A DNA stretch of 64,000 nucleotides from Rudanella lutea DSM 19387 (GCF_000383955.1 NZ_KB913013.1:5661694-5725693); one strand, 5' to 3'; positions 24,990-33,589 are shown, counted from the first letter of the stretch. Numbers and translations are program-made. The notes: generated by a model from the letters alone, not told the origin.

Positions 24990-25056
24990 GGTTTCGGGTC
25001 TATGGTTTGTTGTGCTGAGTCCACCGTGGCCAACAATAAACCATAGACCCGAAACC
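24990..25056. terminator. Long near-perfect hairpin between convergent genes (GGTTTCGGGTCTATGG family)
   Basis: GGTTTCGGGTCTATGGTTT (24990-25008) recurs as its exact reverse complement at 25038-25056, and flanking bases (GTTG/CAAC) extend the stem to about 23 pairs around a 19-base loop. The arms contain the same GGTTT word several times. No T-tract follows. It probably ends both transcripts. A related half-copy (AAACCATAAACCC) lies near 3515-3530. Confidence 0.65.
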
Positions 25057-25064
25057 ACAAACCA

Positions 25065-25898
25065 TTATAAAAGTCGAATGCCGCCTTCTTCCAGGCTAAT
25101 TTTGCGTTCCCGATACAGCGTACCAATCGCTTTTTTGAAGGTCTTCTTGCTCATTTCCAGCGTCCGGTAAATTACCTGTGGGTCGCTATGGTCGGTGAGC
25201 GGCAAAAAGCCACCCGATTGTTGCAGCTTAGTCAAAATCGCCTGTGCATTGGGTTCAATTCCTTCGAAGCCCGGCTTCTGTAGGGTCAAATCGATGCGGT
25301 AATCGTCCCGAATCCGTTTTACGAAACCTTTCACCTGGTCGCCCGGCCGCAGAGCCCGGAAGGTTTCGCCCGCATAGAGTAACCCCCGGTACCGATTGTC
25401 CACAACGGCATTGTGCCCCAGATCGGTCCGTTCGTAAATGAGCAGGTTTACTTCGTCGCCCTCCTCCAGATCAGGCATCCGTCCTTCTTCGATAAATCGG
25501 TTGATCCGGCTCGATCCGACGAGTCGGTCGGTAGTTTCGTCGTAGTACACAAACACCACGTACGACTGGCCTACCTCCATCGGTTGTGCCTGCTCGCGGT
25601 GGGGAACCAGGAGGTCTTTTTCGAGGCCCCAGTCGAGAAACGCGCCATAGCTCGTCACCGACACGACCCTGAGTACGCCAAACTCGTCGCGCTGAACGGT
25701 AGGGTGTAGGGTGGTGGCCACAATCCGGTCTTCGGAGTCGGTGTACACAAACACATCGATGAACTCATCTTCGCGCAGTGTTTGGGGAACGTATTTATTG
25801 GGTAGCAGTACCTCCTCGCCCGACTCGTGGCCCAGAAACATGCCTACGCTCGTAAGCCGGAGCGCGCGCAACCGGTTGATTCGTCCTAATTCAATCAT
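25065..25898 (-). CDS. cvfB: S1-domain RNA-binding regulator CvfB
   Basis: A 277-residue cytoplasmic protein of the CvfB/YitL family. It contains three S1-like barrels and a C-terminal winged helix: residues about 1-65 (MIELGRINRLRALRLTSVGM, GEEVLLPNKYVP), about 70-135 (VVSVTSYGAFLDWGLEKDLLVPHREQ), about 140-215, then SGGFLPLTDHSDPQVIYRTL...SKKTFKKAIGTLYRERKI. In staphylococci CvfB affects virulence and binds RNA; in Bacteroidota its role is untested. Complete; the ATG is clear. Confidence 0.9.
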   Translation of the reverse strand: MIELGRINRLRALRLTSVGMFLGHESGEEVLLPNKYVPQTLREDEFIDVFVYTDSEDRIVATTLHPTVQRDEFGVLRVVSVTSYGAFLDWGLEKDLLVPHREQAQPMEVGQSYVVFVYYDETTDRLVGSSRINRFIEEGRMPDLEEGDEVNLLIYERTDLGHNAVVDNRYRGLLYAGETFRALRPGDQVKGFVKRIRDDYRIDLTLQKPGFEGIEPNAQAILTKLQQSGGFLPLTDHSDPQVIYRTLEMSKKTFKKAIGTLYRERKISLEEGGIRLL

Positions 25899-26228
25899 AC
25901 AGCAAAGGTACGTGGTGCGTTGGCCTATGCCAAGGCCAAACAGACAGGTACGGCGCGTTTGCTAGAAATAAGACGTTAAAACAGACGTACCCCAAACAAT
26001 TTAGCGGCCCGTTTGTCGTATAGGCACCTTTATAAAGGCGTCATTCTCAGTCGCTACACTACCAGCACTATGATTTGATTCTTTACAAATTACACATGTA
26101 GGCGCGTAAACCGGAGTCGGATAACCGATAGAGTAGGCTTGCCCAACCCCGGTCTAACTCGAACAAGGTGGTAATTGGGCTGGCTAAAACCAGCCCAATT
26201 CTGTATCTATGTATTCCAAAGCGCTCGC
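25899..26228. other. Intergenic region with a 12-bp palindrome and an 11-bp hairpin
   Basis: No gene is seen in these 330 bases. CCTTTATAAAGG (26027-26038) is a perfect palindrome that could be an operator. AATTGGGCTGG (26173-26183) pairs perfectly with CCAGCCCAATT (26190-26200) around CTAAAA, ending 28 bases before the aldolase ATG at 26229, so it would lie in the leader if transcription begins upstream. The stretch 26090-26160 has a tRNA-like look but no intact cloverleaf. Confidence 0.45.
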
Positions 26229-26993
26229 ATGAAAGAGAACCCGATTAAACGCCGACTGAAGAATAACCAGCCTGTACTGGGCATTATCACGAATAGCACC
26301 GACCCGACCGTCGCCGAACTGTGTGGGTTTTCGGGGCTCGATTTTTACATGATTGACGGGGAACATAGCCCCGTCACTACGGCTCAGGTGCAGGACATTG
26401 TGCGGGCTTGTGAAACAAGTGGCATCACCGCCCTCGCCCGGGTTCGTTCCAACGATCCGAAGCTTATTTTGCAGTATCTGGATGCTGGCGTGATGGGCGT
26501 CATGATCCCCGGTATCAAAACGGTTGCCGACCTCGAAAACATGGTACGGGCTGTGAAATACCCCCCGCTGGGCGACCGTGGTCTGGGGCCGGTGCGGGCG
26601 GCTGAGTATTTGCAGGGGACCATGGGGCAGGGCGAATATGTGGGGTTTGCCAATGAGCAGACGCTGGTGCTGCCCCAACTCGAAGACAAAGAAGCCGTAG
26701 AAAATCTCGACGCCATGCTGACCGTCGAAGGGGTCGATGGGTTTGTGATCAGCCCCCGCGACCTTGCCATGAGTATGGGGTATTACGACGGCCCTGGGCA
26801 CGATGAGGTGAAGAAGACCATTGGTGCCGTTGTTGAAAAAATCAAGGGTGCGGGTTTGGTTGTGGGTACCACAGCCGCCAGTGGCGATCAGGCAAAAGCC
26901 CTCATCGATCGGGGTGTGCTGTTTTGCCTGAACTCATTCGCGGGCCTGCTTAAGACCGCAGCAACCGATTTTATGAAAGGTCGGGGCGAATAA
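26229..26993 (+). CDS. HpcH/HpaI-type aldolase (class II, 2-keto-3-deoxy sugar acid)
   Basis: A 254-residue pyruvate aldolase of the GarL/RhmA/HpcH family that reversibly cleaves 2-keto-3-deoxy acids. DFYMIDGEHSPV carries Glu45 and His46, Arg71 in ALARVRSND binds the carboxylate, and MIPGIKTVADL and GDRGLGPVRAAEY are family blocks. LPQLEDKEAVENLD includes a metal ligand. It precedes uxaC and eda on the same strand, so it probably acts in sugar-acid breakdown. The start is ATG 26229 (MKENPIK); the longer reading from TTG 26175 runs through the hairpin. Confidence 0.85.
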   Translation: MKENPIKRRLKNNQPVLGIITNSTDPTVAELCGFSGLDFYMIDGEHSPVTTAQVQDIVRACETSGITALARVRSNDPKLILQYLDAGVMGVMIPGIKTVADLENMVRAVKYPPLGDRGLGPVRAAEYLQGTMGQGEYVGFANEQTLVLPQLEDKEAVENLDAMLTVEGVDGFVISPRDLAMSMGYYDGPGHDEVKKTIGAVVEKIKGAGLVVGTTAASGDQAKALIDRGVLFCLNSFAGLLKTAATDFMKGRGE

Positions 26994-27098
26994 ATGGCCC
27001 TTGCTACCGGCGAATTCTTACCGGCTAAACCCTTTTTTAATGGCAGAAAAACGGATTCATTCCTTACCCGAAGGGTATAGGTTTTGACCCGTTGTCTT

Positions 27099-27106
27099 TA
27101 CTTTTG
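27099..27106 (+). promoter_or_regulatory. -7 box upstream of uxaC
   Basis: TACTTTTG exactly fits TAnnTTTG, 61 bases before the uxaC ATG. No TTTG lies at the right -33 distance, so activation by a regulator is possible. Confidence 0.42.
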
Positions 27107-27166
27107 AAACCTGACTCGTAGCTTATCAGATCATCAGGCACGATCGAAAGCCGGGGTGACTTTCCG

Positions 27167-28603
27167 ATGAAAACATTTATTACCGACGATTTCCTGCTTA
27201 AGACCGAGACGGCCCGGCGGCTATACCACGAGTACGCGGCCCCGATGCCTATCATCGATTACCACAATCACCTGCCGCCCGCGCAGGTAGCCAACGACCA
27301 TCAGTTTGAGAATATCACCCAGGTATGGCTCTACGGCGATCATTACAAGTGGCGGGCAATGCGTACCAACGGTATTCCCGAACGGTATGCAACGGGTGAT
27401 GCGAGCGATTACGAAAAGTTTGCCAAGTGGGCCGAAACGGTGCCTTACACCGCCCGGAATCCCCTGTACCATTGGACCCACCTCGAGCTGCTGCGGTACT
27501 TTGACATTGACGAACTGCTAACGCCCGAAACGGCCCGCTCTATTTACGATCAGTGCTCCGAAAAGGTGCGGTCGCCGGAATTCAGTGCCCGCAATCTGTT
27601 GCGCAAAATGAATGTTGAAGTGGTAGCCACTACCGACGACCCCACCGACTCCCTGGCCGACCATGCCCGGTATGCCGCCGAAGGGGCTGATTTGCTGATG
27701 GTGCCTACTTTCCGGCCCGACAAGGCCATGATGCCGTTTGATACCGTTGCGTTTGGGCAGTACGTCGAGCGGCTGGCTACGGTTTCGGGGATTGCCATTA
27801 CCGAGTTTAGTGAGTTCCTTAAAGCGCTCGAAGCACGTTGCGACTTTTTTGCCAGCTTGGGTTGTCGGGCGTCTGACCACGGTCTGGAGCAGGTTTGGGC
27901 CGAGCCCTGCACCGAATGGGAAGCAGCCGCGCTCTTTGGCCGGTTGCTCGAAGGCGAAACCCTGTCGACTGCCGAAGTGCGTCAGTTTGGCTCGTTTATG
28001 CTGGTTTGGTTTGGGCAGCAGGATCACAGTCGTGGTTGGGTACAGCAGTATCACCTCGGTGCCCTGCGCAACAACAACAGCCGTTTGCTTAAGAAATTAG
28101 GCCCCGACACGGGCTGGGATAGCATCGGTGATTTCAATCAGGCTCAACCCCTGTCGCGTCTGCTTGACCGGCTCGATAGCAACGATCAACTCGCCCGCAC
28201 AATTCTGTACAACCTGAATCCGGCCGATAATGAGCTGATGGCCACCATGATTGGGAATTTCCAGGACGGAACCGTGCCGGGCAAATTGCAGTTTGGTTCG
28301 GGTTGGTGGTTCCTCGATCAGAAAGATGGCATGGAAAAGCAGATCAACGCCCTCTCGAACATGGGTCTGTTGAGCCGGTTTGTAGGTATGCTGACCGATT
28401 CGCGGAGCTTCCTGAGTTTCCCCCGGCACGAATATTTCCGGCGCATTTTGTGCAACATGCTCGGGCAGGATGTCGAAAATGGCGAACTCCCCAACGATGT
28501 TGCCTGGCTCGGTAAAATGGTTCAGGATATATGCTATAACAATGCTCGCGACTACTTCCAGTTTGCGGGCACCTCTCAGCCTGCTGCTGCGGGCGTCCAG
28601 TAA
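27167..28603 (+). CDS. uxaC: Glucuronate isomerase
   Basis: A 478-residue isomerase that converts D-glucuronate to D-fructuronate (and galacturonate to tagaturonate), the first step of uronate breakdown. MPIIDYHNHLPP (His-x-His metal site) is at residues 28-39; the HWTHLELLRYF-type segment appears as YHWTHLELLRYFDID. VVATTDDPTDSL and DSRSFLSFPRHEYFRRILCN are family motifs. The kinase and dehydratase steps (uxuA/uxaA, kdgK) are not in the window. eda follows 76 bases later, so the two are probably an operon. Confidence 0.95.
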   Translation: MKTFITDDFLLKTETARRLYHEYAAPMPIIDYHNHLPPAQVANDHQFENITQVWLYGDHYKWRAMRTNGIPERYATGDASDYEKFAKWAETVPYTARNPLYHWTHLELLRYFDIDELLTPETARSIYDQCSEKVRSPEFSARNLLRKMNVEVVATTDDPTDSLADHARYAAEGADLLMVPTFRPDKAMMPFDTVAFGQYVERLATVSGIAITEFSEFLKALEARCDFFASLGCRASDHGLEQVWAEPCTEWEAAALFGRLLEGETLSTAEVRQFGSFMLVWFGQQDHSRGWVQQYHLGALRNNNSRLLKKLGPDTGWDSIGDFNQAQPLSRLLDRLDSNDQLARTILYNLNPADNELMATMIGNFQDGTVPGKLQFGSGWWFLDQKDGMEKQINALSNMGLLSRFVGMLTDSRSFLSFPRHEYFRRILCNMLGQDVENGELPNDVAWLGKMVQDICYNNARDYFQFAGTSQPAAAGVQ

Positions 28604-28635
28604 TGGCTCAACAGAGCCCATTCTCCCGCCAGTAA

Positions 28636-28662
28636 CCTCCCCGCGTCTTCGGGCCGGGGAGG
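28636..28662 (+). promoter_or_regulatory. Intra-operon hairpin between uxaC and eda
   Basis: CCTCCCCG (28636-28643) pairs perfectly with CGGGGAGG (28655-28662) around an 11-base loop. No T-tract follows, so it more likely processes or stabilises the mRNA, or tunes eda translation, than terminates. Confidence 0.45.
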
Positions 28663-28679
28663 AAACGGTGGCTTTGCAC

Positions 28680-29336
28680 ATGATGACAACAACCGAGCAA
28701 CTTCTTCAGGCGGGTATTGTACCCGTTTTTTCGCATCCCGATGCCGAAACCAGCGTCGCTGTAGTGGCGGCCAGTTATGCAGGCGGAATCCGCGTGTTTG
28801 AGTACACCAACCGAAATGCTTCGGCGCTTGATAACTTCCGACGACTGGTCGATGCGAAAGCTGGACAGTTTCCTCAAATGCTGCTGGGTATCGGAACCAT
28901 CTGGGAGTCGGCGCAGGCCCACGCGTTTATCGATGCAGGGGCTACGTTTGTGGTGAGCCCGGTGATGAACCCAGCCGTAGGTGCTGTTTGTCAGGAACGC
29001 AACATCCCCTGGATTCCGGGCTGTATGACGCTCACAGAAGTGTACCAGGCCCAGAAAGCGGGCGCTACGTTTATCAAAGTGTTTCCCGGCGAAGTAGTTG
29101 GTCCAGCGTTTGTACGTTCGGTAAAGAGTGTACTGCCCGACGTGCAGCTGATGATTACCGGGGGGGTAGAGCCTACCGAGGCCAGTTTGTCTGCCTGGTT
29201 TGGGGCCGGGGCAACGGCTGTTGGTATGGGATCACAATTGTTCAACAAGCAGGCTGTAGCCCAGAAAGACGGGCGAGTAATTGAGGCTGCTGTGGCCAAT
29301 GCGATGCAGGTTTACCAACAGGTGAAAGCGCGCTAA
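28680..29336 (+). CDS. eda: 2-keto-3-deoxy-6-phosphogluconate (KDPG) aldolase
   Basis: A 218-residue class I aldolase that cleaves KDPG to pyruvate and glyceraldehyde 3-phosphate, the last step of Entner-Doudoroff and uronate routes. RVFEYTNRN carries the proton-shuttle Glu41, TFIKVFPGE the Schiff-base Lys133, and MITGGVEP the phosphate site. The reading frame extends upstream into uxaC, but Met28680 (MMTTTEQ) matches family starts. A strong terminator follows. Confidence 0.93.
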   Translation: MMTTTEQLLQAGIVPVFSHPDAETSVAVVAASYAGGIRVFEYTNRNASALDNFRRLVDAKAGQFPQMLLGIGTIWESAQAHAFIDAGATFVVSPVMNPAVGAVCQERNIPWIPGCMTLTEVYQAQKAGATFIKVFPGEVVGPAFVRSVKSVLPDVQLMITGGVEPTEASLSAWFGAGATAVGMGSQLFNKQAVAQKDGRVIEAAVANAMQVYQQVKAR

Positions 29337-29370
29337 AGGACGGGCTGCGAGAAGCCTTTCAATCATTCAG

Positions 29371-29421
29371 GCGTATAGCCGGTTACCGAATCCTCATCGG
29401 TAGCTGGCCATACGCTTTTTT
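29371..29421 (+). terminator. Terminator after eda
   Basis: A 19-base stem (29371-29389 with 29397-29415), including three G-T wobbles, with loop ATCCTCA and a run of T directly after. It ends the uxaC-eda transcript. Confidence 0.85.
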
Positions 29422-30002
29422 GGTTGATAAACCTGCTTTGGCGTGTGCTAAAACGGGTTTTGGGCAGGAGGGCTGGGCGTGACAAGCAAAAGTCGGTGCT
29501 TTCGGAATGGTTGACTGAATCCGTTTAATCAAAAAATAAAATTTACTTGCCTGTGCGTAGCTCTTTCTGGTTTTTAGTTGTGCGGTTATATTCAGTTAAA
29601 TAGCATCTGAAAAAGATGCTTTCTGGCGGCTTAGGGCCAGAAAATATTAGTTATGGATAACAGAAAATCTGCATCCGTGCTTTAGATTTGGCCCGAATTC
29701 GCAGTGGAAGAGATTATAGGCACAGATTTTGTCCGCTCAGACCATGAACTGGAAAGATATTTTTCTCGGCCAGTATGGATAAAATGAGTTTACGGCACAA
29801 ATTTGCGTGTCAAATGGTCTAAAACGCTGTCAATTAGTTGGTTGGTGGGTGCGTCGCAGCCGGGTTTACAGAAGATTGGCCAGGGTTTCTGAACGGTGCT
29901 GATGGTCGAAAACATGAAAACTTTGTTGGCCACTGGCTAAACTTTTTGGAATAGTGACGTATAGTTGTAAGTTTCGTCTGAGAATGACAAAATCGGATTA
30001 CC
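29422..30002. other. 580-base non-coding stretch with two adjacent stem-loops
   Basis: No gene was found. AGCATCT-GAAAA-AGATGCT (29602-29620) is a perfect 7-bp stem and is followed at once by TTTCTGGC-GGCTTAGG-GCCAGAAA (29620-29643, 8 bp). This pair is the most RNA-like signal in the region. A 12-codon frame MNWKDIFLGQYG (29743-29781) is too short to call a gene. A promoter for the next gene lies at 29945-29975. Confidence 0.45.
29945..29975 (+). promoter_or_regulatory. Promoter of the outer-membrane protein gene at 30003
   Basis: TTTG (29945-29948), a 19-base spacer and TAAGTTTC (29968-29975, one mismatch to TAnnTTTG) fit the Bacteroidota promoter. The transcript should begin near 29982, about 21 bases before the ATG. 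Confidence 0.6.
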
Positions 30003-31955
30003 ATGATCAAACTTATCCCCCCTGCGCTTAATCATCGATTTAAGCGTCGAGCGATGTTATCTTGTACCATTGGAGGTGCGTTGTCGGCAAGCCTAATGCT
30101 CAGCCCGACGGTGGCCAACGCGCAACAGTCTGCCGATACGCTCCGTCGAAATGAGCAAGGTGACAAATGTACGCCCAAAGAAAACATCTACCGCCTGGGC
30201 CGTGGCGTGTACACCGATACGTTGCGCCGGGCTGACTTCCGGGCGCGTGCCAGCGACGTTGCCGAGCTGGACGATTGTGACACAACACTGCAAACGTTCG
30301 TATTGGTACGGCGGCCCTCGCCATGGCGGGTTGGGGCTTACGTAGGACCTAACTTCGCGTATTGCGGAACCTGGGACGCTACGTTTGGCAACAACCGTCG
30401 TGACAACACGTTGTACAACGGTACCGGTTTCAATATCACCCTCAACACCGACTATTTCCTGAGCCGTCCTGAGCGCCGGCTGCGGTTTGGTATCGGTGCT
30501 GCGTTTGGTTATCAGAACTACCGGACCCGGCGCGACTACATCGACTTCCTGCGTACGCGGGCGTCGCAATTAGGGATTCCGAATACGGCCGAAGTGCAAA
30601 TCCGTCAACGCTCATCTGAAGACTTCTTCTTCACGTTGGGTCCTGTTTTGCAGTGGACGTTTGCCCGGAGCCGCCGGAACCCGTCTTGCACGTCGTTCCT
30701 CGAACTGTCACCGAAAATTGGTATCTATCGCACGGAGGCTGCCTTGCTGGCAGCTTCGGTACCGAGCCTGAACGACCGGCTGGTTCGGATGGTATCGCCA
30801 AGCAACCGCCTGAACCACTTCGGTGGTAACCTGTCGTTGGGCGTATTTTTCCCCCTGCGTAATACATGGCACGTGGGTGTGCAGGCACAGGGCTTTTACA
30901 CCGGTCTGAACTACTTTATCGTGGATGGGGTAGCTGATCAATTGCTCTCGTACTACCGGAAACATGGTGGTTTCAATGCCGGTCTAGCCGTTCGCAAAGG
31001 CTTCCAGCAGAAGAAGCTCATCCCGAAAGCACCGGTATCTTGCCCAACCTGCGACTCAGTTCCTGTCGTGACGGTACGCTTTGCTAATCAGACTCCGCTG
31101 GGTGGTCTGTCGTATGTAGGCGACAGCACGGCTGCTAATTCACTGCCGAGCATCAGCTGGAGAAGCCGTACGGTAAACCCGAAAAACGAAACCTTTACGG
31201 CTCGTTTGTACTACCGTCCGGATTCAGTAGCTGCTGGCTCACCTGCTTCCGATCAGATCATTGCTGAGGTAGTAAATACCACCGACACCACACTGGCTTT
31301 CCCCTCTACGTACGTAGACGAGGCTGGTCGCGCCCGTCGTGGTTTCTACTACGTAACGGTTCACAACCGGCAAACGGCCAAGTGCGGTACATGTATGAGC
31401 GAAGTAGCTACGACAAGCTTTGCCTTGTTGAAGCCAAACTTCACGCCACAGGCACCGTGCGAGTTCCGTCACAAACTGGAGCGCCTGGAGGTGTTCTACC
31501 GCAATCCATACACGCGTGACATCGCCAGCGTTTGTTACTGTAACGGTGAGGTTATCTCGGTTGGTGAGAAAACGACGCGTCTGCGCTTCAGCGGCCTGAA
31601 CCGCCGTCTGGCTATCGATCCGTACACCTTCGATTCTACCGCCCTTGTGCTGAACTTCTCACAACTGCCTGGCCCGCTGGCACAGCAGCTGCAGGAAGAG
31701 AAGCGTAAGATCGAGTCAGGTCAGGGTATCCGTTACAAAGGCCGTCGTGTACGTCCGCAGGTACAGTACTTCCGCGCTGTGTTCTCGGCTGAGCAACTGC
31801 CATGCAACGGTCAGGAAGGTCGCCCAGTGGGTAGCTTCAACGTAATCGTGAGCGACAACACGTACTCGATTACTGATCTGAAGCCACTCAGCCCTGAGCA
31901 GTATCAGAAACTGACGGCACCCGCTGCTCCACAGCCAAGCCGTCGCCGTCGGTAA
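30003..31955 (+). CDS. Putative outer-membrane protein with N-terminal barrel and cysteine-containing C-terminal half
   Basis: A 650-residue exported protein of unknown function. The signal peptide ends near ANA (residue 40). Residues about 100-340 have barrel-like alternation (WRVGAYVGPNF, FNITLNTDYFLS, LRFGIGAAFGYQNY, FFFTLGPVLQWTF, HVGVQAQGFYTGLNYF). The second half, residues 340-650, is soluble and contains paired cysteines (CPTC, CGTC, CYC) and an Arg-rich tail (SRRRR). Codon use is like the Oar-like gene, suggesting strong expression. The promoter and terminator at 29945 and 31981 frame it as a single-gene transcript. I cannot name a family. Confidence 0.75.
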   Translation: MIKLIPPALNHRFKRRAMLSCTIGGALSASLMLSPTVANAQQSADTLRRNEQGDKCTPKENIYRLGRGVYTDTLRRADFRARASDVAELDDCDTTLQTFVLVRRPSPWRVGAYVGPNFAYCGTWDATFGNNRRDNTLYNGTGFNITLNTDYFLSRPERRLRFGIGAAFGYQNYRTRRDYIDFLRTRASQLGIPNTAEVQIRQRSSEDFFFTLGPVLQWTFARSRRNPSCTSFLELSPKIGIYRTEAALLAASVPSLNDRLVRMVSPSNRLNHFGGNLSLGVFFPLRNTWHVGVQAQGFYTGLNYFIVDGVADQLLSYYRKHGGFNAGLAVRKGFQQKKLIPKAPVSCPTCDSVPVVTVRFANQTPLGGLSYVGDSTAANSLPSISWRSRTVNPKNETFTARLYYRPDSVAAGSPASDQIIAEVVNTTDTTLAFPSTYVDEAGRARRGFYYVTVHNRQTAKCGTCMSEVATTSFALLKPNFTPQAPCEFRHKLERLEVFYRNPYTRDIASVCYCNGEVISVGEKTTRLRFSGLNRRLAIDPYTFDSTALVLNFSQLPGPLAQQLQEEKRKIESGQGIRYKGRRVRPQVQYFRAVFSAEQLPCNGQEGRPVGSFNVIVSDNTYSITDLKPLSPEQYQKLTAPAAPQPSRRRR

Positions 31956-31980
31956 TTAACCGATAGGTCGATTTAGTACA

Positions 31981-32012
31981 AGGCCCGCTCAACCTGAGCG
32001 GGCCTTTTTTTA
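31981..32012 (+). terminator. Terminator after the outer-membrane protein gene
   Basis: AGGCCCGCTC (31981-31990) pairs with GAGCGGGCCT (31996-32005) and is followed by a run of T. Confidence 0.88.
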
Positions 32013-32110
32013 TACCTGTTCCAACGCTTTTGTTTATTCCAGAGTCATGGAAAAAACGGGTTTGGCATAAGCGTTGCGAGCGCTAAGCCGAAACCTAAAG
32101 CGTACCTTTT

Positions 32111-32494
32111 ATGAAGCACTTTTTCATGACCATGCTGGCGGTAGGGGCAACAAGCTGCCAGTCAGATGAGCTTTCGGCGCTCCGGCTTGTTGATCAGCCG
32201 GGGTTTTTAGAAGTAGCCGTGTGTAGCCGGGGCTGCTACCAGTATTTTTTGAGCGTTTCTCGCCCTAATACGGCCGAACGCTGGTTCCCGGTCAACCTGG
32301 ATAAAGAATTGCAACAGGCCGCGCTGGATTACGCCATTGCGAATCAGGTGACGACGGATAACCGGTTGCCGGTTGTTTTCACCGGTACGTTACTGACCGA
32401 TTCGACCACCATAAAAACAGCCGGGGCCGACGATGTGCCAGTCCCGGCCTTCAAAGCCCGAAATATTGAGTTAACCGGTATTCGGAAGCGTTAA
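32111..32494 (+). CDS. Small putative lipoprotein
   Basis: A 127-residue protein. The N-terminus (MKHFFMTMLAVGATSCQ) ends in Cys16 with a weak lipobox (A-T-S-C), so it is probably acylated and anchored in a membrane. The mature part is polar with CSRGCYQYF (two close cysteines), and TGTLLTDSTTIKTAGADDVPVPAFKARNIEL looks like a small beta domain. Short Bacteroidota proteins of this build are common and unannotated. It ends beside a bidirectional hairpin. Confidence 0.65.
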   Translation: MKHFFMTMLAVGATSCQSDELSALRLVDQPGFLEVAVCSRGCYQYFLSVSRPNTAERWFPVNLDKELQQAALDYAIANQVTTDNRLPVVFTGTLLTDSTTIKTAGADDVPVPAFKARNIELTGIRKR

Positions 32495-32550
32495 AAGCTG
32501 TTTGCGTCAATCACCTTGGCTGCTGCTCAAATCGCTAATGCAAACAGCTT
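32495..32550. terminator. Bidirectional hairpin between convergent genes
   Basis: AAGCTGTTTGCGT (32495-32507) pairs with ATGCAAACAGCTT (32538-32550) through 13 positions including one wobble. It separates the lipoprotein gene from the transglutaminase-like gene, and the flanks contain short A/T runs on both sides. Confidence 0.65.
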
Positions 32551-32551
32551 C

Positions 32552-33589
32552 TTAACCTTTTACCACCGAAAACGACCCGATGGCTTCGTACTGCTGATAC
32601 CGGCCACCCGGTTCGGCTTTCGGTTTAGCAAATACAAACAGGGTAGAGGTGCCCCGCTGGGGTACGCGTACCGTGAGGGTATAGGTGTCGCCGTTACGTT
32701 GTAGGGTAGAGGGCACCGTCTGTACGGAGTTATACCCCGGCCGGGCTAGTGAACAGATAATTTTTACATCTTCCGGATTCCGAAACGTAATGGTAGCTAC
32801 GTCGTTGGTTCGTATAAGCCCGTTTTGTGGAAACCGGCTATCGAATCCCATCCGAAAGTAGGCGTCGTAGAGCTTGGGGAACCGGTCGAAAGCGGCTTTG
32901 CTGACGGGCGGGTTGAGTAGCTGCCAACGCGAGTCGGCAGGCAGGTGCTGAGCGACAAACGCCTGTGGGTCGGTCAGGAAATAGTGATCGTTTGGCCGAC
33001 CGTTTTTGCCGGTTGTAATCGCCCACGTAATATCCACCAGATACCAGTCGCCATCGAGTTTTACGGCATTCCATTCGTGATCTACGGGGCCGGTGGGCTG
33101 ACCGGCCGTACCGTCGTCGGTGCGTGAGTATCCTTTTACATTAGCCACATCGACCCCCGCCCGGTTGAGCAGGTGTTTGTACAACAGCGAAAAGCCCGTA
33201 CAAACCGCCCGGCGCGATTTGAGTACCCGGTTGGCGTACTCAACTTCCGAAAAATACGTGCCGTTACCATACGCATTCATATCGTACCGTACGTGCGATA
33301 AAATCCAGGCGTATATTGATCGGGCTTTGGCCAGATCCGACCGGGCAGGTGCCGTCAGGTGCTTGGCCAGCGTGGTCAGGTCGCGGGATTGGCTTTCGGG
33401 CGTACGACGCGCATAATTGTCGATAGCACTATAATTGGCGTCGGGCGCGTAGGCCAGCAATGGATTGGCGGTGGTTTCCCAGCTTACAAGGTTGGTTGAG
33501 CGGGCTGGGGCAGTGGGGGCGGCAACAAATCCGCTGCCGGTGAGTAGCATTAGGGTGGCCAGCGAAAGGCCTAATGTGTAGTTTCGCAT
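32552..33589 (-). CDS. Exported transglutaminase-like (CYK3-type) protein A
   Basis: A 345-residue protein with an N-terminal signal or anchor (LSLATLMLLTGSGFVAAP). Residues about 90-190 are a transglutaminase-core fold: Cys130 in RRAVCTGFSLLY, His171 in VDHEWNAVKLDG and Asp186 in WYLVDITWA. The C-terminal third is a beta-rich domain. Such extracytoplasmic proteins may be peptidases or cross-linking enzymes. It is a paralogue of the gene at 34134, and the two flank an exported PPC protein. Its ATG lies only 32 bases from that of the PPC gene, so the promoters must overlap coding sequence. Confidence 0.85.
   Translation of the reverse strand: MRNYTLGLSLATLMLLTGSGFVAAPTAPARSTNLVSWETTANPLLAYAPDANYSAIDNYARRTPESQSRDLTTLAKHLTAPARSDLAKARSIYAWILSHVRYDMNAYGNGTYFSEVEYANRVLKSRRAVCTGFSLLYKHLLNRAGVDVANVKGYSRTDDGTAGQPTGPVDHEWNAVKLDGDWYLVDITWAITTGKNGRPNDHYFLTDPQAFVAQHLPADSRWQLLNPPVSKAAFDRFPKLYDAYFRMGFDSRFPQNGLIRTNDVATITFRNPEDVKIICSLARPGYNSVQTVPSTLQRNGDTYTLTVRVPQRGTSTLFVFAKPKAEPGGRYQQYEAIGSFSVVKG

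Noticed and set aside
26080-26165. tRNA-like stretch upstream of the aldolase
   Set aside because: No acceptor stem pairing and no GGTTCGAATCC-type T loop could be found.
29743-29781. 12-codon frame MNWKDIFLGQYG
   Set aside because: Too short to support, with no upstream start signals; it is only mentioned as part of the gene-free stretch.
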